From an uncultured Coriobacteriaceae bacterium (lineage in GTDB: Bacteria > Actinomycetota > Coriobacteriia > Coriobacteriales > Eggerthellaceae), in NCBI GenBank assembly GCA_946623915.1, contig CAMORQ010000060.1:1-8821 (forward strand): DNA of 8,821 bases. Reading direction: 5' to 3'. The position numbers and the translations under genes are program-made. Every line of letters begins with the position of its first letter. Position 1 is the first letter of the stretch. Of the stretch, positions 6,989 to 8,821 are shown in pieces. The notes under the pieces were generated by a model. It did not search any database and was not told where the DNA came from. It was given only the letters and a program-made list of their open reading frames with translations.

Positions 6989-7017
6989 GGCCGGCGGGGT
7001 AACCTGCCGGCCTTTTT
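6989..7017 (+). terminator. Rho-independent terminator of ackA
   Basis: GGCCGGCGGG pairs with CCTGCCGGCC as a 10-bp stem with one G-U pair, closed by a GTAA (GNRA-type) tetraloop and followed immediately by TTTTT. It lies about 50 nt past the ackA stop codon. This is the clearest terminator in the window and isolates ackA from the repeat region beyond it. Confidence 0.93.
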
Positions 7018-7493
7018 GCTTGGTGGGCGCAGTGCGCGTTTGGGGAAGGTGGGCCCCGATGCGAGTCAAAGTGGATCGAAAGAGCCGCCCTTTTGAAGCG
7101 GACGATGTGTAGATGGCTCGGGCGGCCAGCCGCACAGCTAGCGAGAAGACGTTTGTTACGAGTCGGGGGCGCCTTCGTGCACCAAATGGCGCTTCGTGTA
7201 CGAGACGCACCGCATCGCAGCCGCTTTAGAAAACTCGCCACCTGGGCTTTTGCGGACGACGCAGCTCGAAGGCGGCGTTTTCAGCTCTCATGGATACGTA
7301 TTGTCGGTGCACGAGGCGCCATTTGGTGCACGAAGGCGCCCCCGACTCGTAACAAACGGTTCAAATGAGGGAAAACTCGGCGCCAGCGCACCGTGCATCG
7401 GTGGGGATGGGCTCGACGGCGGCTCAGCGTCGGCAGGATGAAAGCATGCGGGGCCATGTCCTGCAGCGCGCGCCCTGTGCACTGCGTGCACGG
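7018..7493. other. Gene-free convergent intergenic region
   Basis: I find no credible gene between the ackA terminator and the end of the convergent sulfotransferase-like gene. Short open frames here have no recognisable homology, and those crossing 7150-7358 encode the same peptide (IWCTKAPPTRNKR) on both strands, which is an artefact of the inverted repeat. Other contents are a weak stem, GCCGCCC (7084-7090) with GGGCGGC (7120-7126), and the large inverted repeat listed separately. A GTGCAC-TGC-GTGCAC hairpin (7477-7491), flanked by GCC/GGC, overlaps the end of the minus-strand gene. It has no T-tract, so I cannot assign a terminator to that gene. Confidence 0.6.
7150..7358. repeat. Second large inverted repeat with internal ~19-bp units
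   Basis: Arms of 43 nt (7150-7192 and 7316-7358) are perfect reverse complements, beginning CGTTTGTTACGAGTCGGGGG. With two mismatches the pairing continues for about 8 more bases on the inner side. The loop is about 123 nt. Each arm contains two copies of a unit joining GTGCAC and GGCGCC. In the right arm GGTGCACGAGGCGCC (7306-7320) is followed by GGTGCACGAAGGCGCC (7325-7340), a 19-bp period. The element lies between convergent genes and has no transposase and no visible target-site duplication. Its sequence is unrelated to the 366-488 element but its design is similar. It could be a MITE or REP-type repeat, or a bidirectional transcription barrier. Confidence 0.85.
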
Positions 7494-8821
7494 CTAGAAG
7501 TCGTCGAAGTTGATTACCGTGCCGGTGTCGTACCAGGTGTCTGCTATGCGGACGAACGCCTTCTGGTTGCCATGCAGCTCCGCTACGCGCACACCGTACC
7601 TGTCGGAGTTCACGATGGGAAGCATGACGCCAGGCTCCTTGTAGACGAACAGGCGCCCATTGCCTGCCTCGTCGACGAACAGGATATCTATTTGGTCTGC
7701 CACGTCGTAGCTGCAGGCGACGATAGCGCGGTTGATCAGCAGCGAAAACGACCCTTGCAGCTTCTCGGCGTTTTCGAGATCGTGGGAAACCGTCGACACG
7801 TCGAACGGCTCGCCTACGTGTCTGCTCGAATCCTGGCCGTCGATCTTTTCGTAGGCGGATACGGCGTAGTTCGCCACGGCGTCGCGGTCGCCGTAGAACG
7901 TCGTGCGGTACACCTTGTGGATGATGCTTGGGAACGTGGCGCGCCAGACGACATCGTCGTTTTCGTCAAGTTCCATCATCAGGGCTTCGATGTAGACGGA
8001 GTCCATTATTTCGATGTCGTCGCCTGCATCGTACGCCTCCTCTTTCACGGCCGAGCCGTAGCTGATCAGTTTGTGCCCATTGTCGAGGAACTCCAGGCTA
8101 CCGCTCATTTTCGACAGGATTTTCTCGTCGGCATCGTAGGTCCACACCGTGCTTACTTCCTTGGCCTGCTCGTCCACACGAAGGATTTCGTTGGACGAAT
8201 AGCATCCTTTGAAGTCTGCGAGCAACAGACTTTCCGCACGGAAGTTGACATCGTTGTTGTGGTAGGAAATGGTCCCGTCGGGACGGAAGGAAACGGCGTG
8301 TTGCCCGTAAGGGTAGCGGGTTCCATCGGTCCGATTCAGCAGGTAAGGCTGCAGCTCATCGGGCATGTTCGCCGGATCGGCGAAAATCCATTTGATCTGA
8401 CCGCTTGTCATGTTGATGCGGACGATCATGCCGGTGGAGCGGACGGACACCAAGGCATCGTCGCTAGCCTCGTCGTAGTCGATTCCGTTGATGATGAAAT
8501 TGAGTTTGCCGTCTTCGCCCAGTAGAGATTCAACCCACTCCGGAGCAAGGCCGTGGAAGATCTCGTAGAAGTCCAATTTCTGCTTCACTTCCATCGTTTT
8601 CGCATCGACGGTGTACAGGATGGCTTGCATGAACGGCGAGTCCTCGTCGTGTCCCGGCAGCAGGAATTCGCTGTCGTTTCGTATGCGCAAGATCTCGTGA
8701 TGGTAGCCGTATTCCCCCACGTAGAGCTTTCGCACCTTGCCCAGGTAGTCCATCTCGATGAAGCCCGAGTAGTTGATGCGGATGCCGCAGGCGCCCTGGT
8801 ACGGGTCGCTTATCAGGAAGC
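7494..8821 (-). CDS. Arylsulfotransferase (ASST)-family protein, 5' end outside the window
   Basis: The frame is open to the right edge and ends at TAG 7494-7496, so at least 441 C-terminal residues are present and the start and any signal peptide are missing. PAPS-independent arylsulfotransferases move sulfate between phenolic compounds outside the cytoplasm on a six-bladed beta-propeller. Family signs, numbered from the Met at 8753: an upstream G(I/V)xI-xYSGFIEMDYLG strand, YHHEI (17-21), INGIDYDEASDDALVSVRSTG (inside 88-108), YGQHAVSFRPDGT (149-161), NDVNFR (167-172), and SGSLEFLDNGHKLISYGS (217-234). The last ~110 residues form an extra beta-rich domain. Oddity: the usual DWxHxN motif reads LNFIIN (84-89), so the conserved His is Ile, and the usual SSRH reads SVRS. 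His152 and Arg172 are kept. It may therefore be a paralogue with altered or lost activity. The Met at 8753 is not the true start, because homologous sequence continues upstream of it. Confidence 0.82.
   Translation of the reverse strand, partial: FLISDPYQGACGIRINYSGFIEMDYLGKVRKLYVGEYGYHHEILRIRNDSEFLLPGHDEDSPFMQAILYTVDAKTMEVKQKLDFYEIFHGLAPEWVESLLGEDGKLNFIINGIDYDEASDDALVSVRSTGMIVRINMTSGQIKWIFADPANMPDELQPYLLNRTDGTRYPYGQHAVSFRPDGTISYHNNDVNFRAESLLLADFKGCYSSNEILRVDEQAKEVSTVWTYDADEKILSKMSGSLEFLDNGHKLISYGSAVKEEAYDAGDDIEIMDSVYIEALMMELDENDDVVWRATFPSIIHKVYRTTFYGDRDAVANYAVSAYEKIDGQDSSRHVGEPFDVSTVSHDLENAEKLQGSFSLLINRAIVACSYDVADQIDILFVDEAGNGRLFVYKEPGVMLPIVNSDRYGVRVAELHGNQKAFVRIADTWYDTGTVINFDDF

Noticed and set aside
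6965..7368. Short open frames on both strands between ackA and the sulfotransferase-like gene
   Set aside because: They lie over a terminator and the inverted repeat and encode the same peptide from both arms, which marks them as products of the repeat, not genes.
7365..8525. Long + strand open frame antisense to the sulfotransferase-like gene
   Set aside because: Its translation has no recognisable domain, while the minus strand shows clear arylsulfotransferase-family motifs. It is an effect of GC-rich codon bias.

Overview
The window looks like chromosomal DNA of a GC-rich, anaerobic Gram-positive bacterium, most likely a Coriobacteriia/Eggerthellaceae gut species (Eggerthella, Slackia or Adlercreutzia type). 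This rests on the combination of a secreted FMN-binding/GLUG surface protein, an arylsulfotransferase-family protein, an acetate kinase and strong GC bias at codon third positions. It is an inference from gene content, not from a database match.

Layout, left to right. Positions 1-131 are a leader with an AT-rich patch and the palindrome TATCGCGATA. Next is the 5' part of a metallo-beta-lactamase-fold hydrolase gene (from 132), which loses homology at about 365, exactly where a long inverted repeat (366-488) begins. The repeat carries a tandem extension to about 508. After an AT-rich promoter region containing four copies of a CTAAC/GTTAG pentamer comes a very large secreted protein of 1624 aa (622-5496). 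It has a signal peptide, an FMN-binding domain with a covalent flavinylation motif, three long GLUG-type beta-helix modules, a second degenerate FMN-binding-like segment and two C-terminal Ig-like repeats. A 239-bp spacer with a 10-bp GC hairpin leads to a complete acetate kinase gene, ackA (5736-6938), followed by a textbook intrinsic terminator. The 555-bp gap after it contains a second large inverted repeat (7150-7358). The window ends inside a convergent gene (minus strand, 7494 to the right edge) for an arylsulfotransferase-like protein in which a conserved active-site histidine appears to be replaced.

The genes do not form an obvious single pathway. ackA appears to be a stand-alone transcription unit for ATP formation from acetyl phosphate, with no pta visible. 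The giant surface protein and the sulfotransferase-like protein are both types that act outside the membrane. The most interesting items are the giant flavinylated beta-helix protein with its vestigial second flavin domain, and the two unrelated but similarly built inverted-repeat elements, one of which sits at the breakpoint of a truncated gene. No tRNA, rRNA, CRISPR array or transposase gene was seen.
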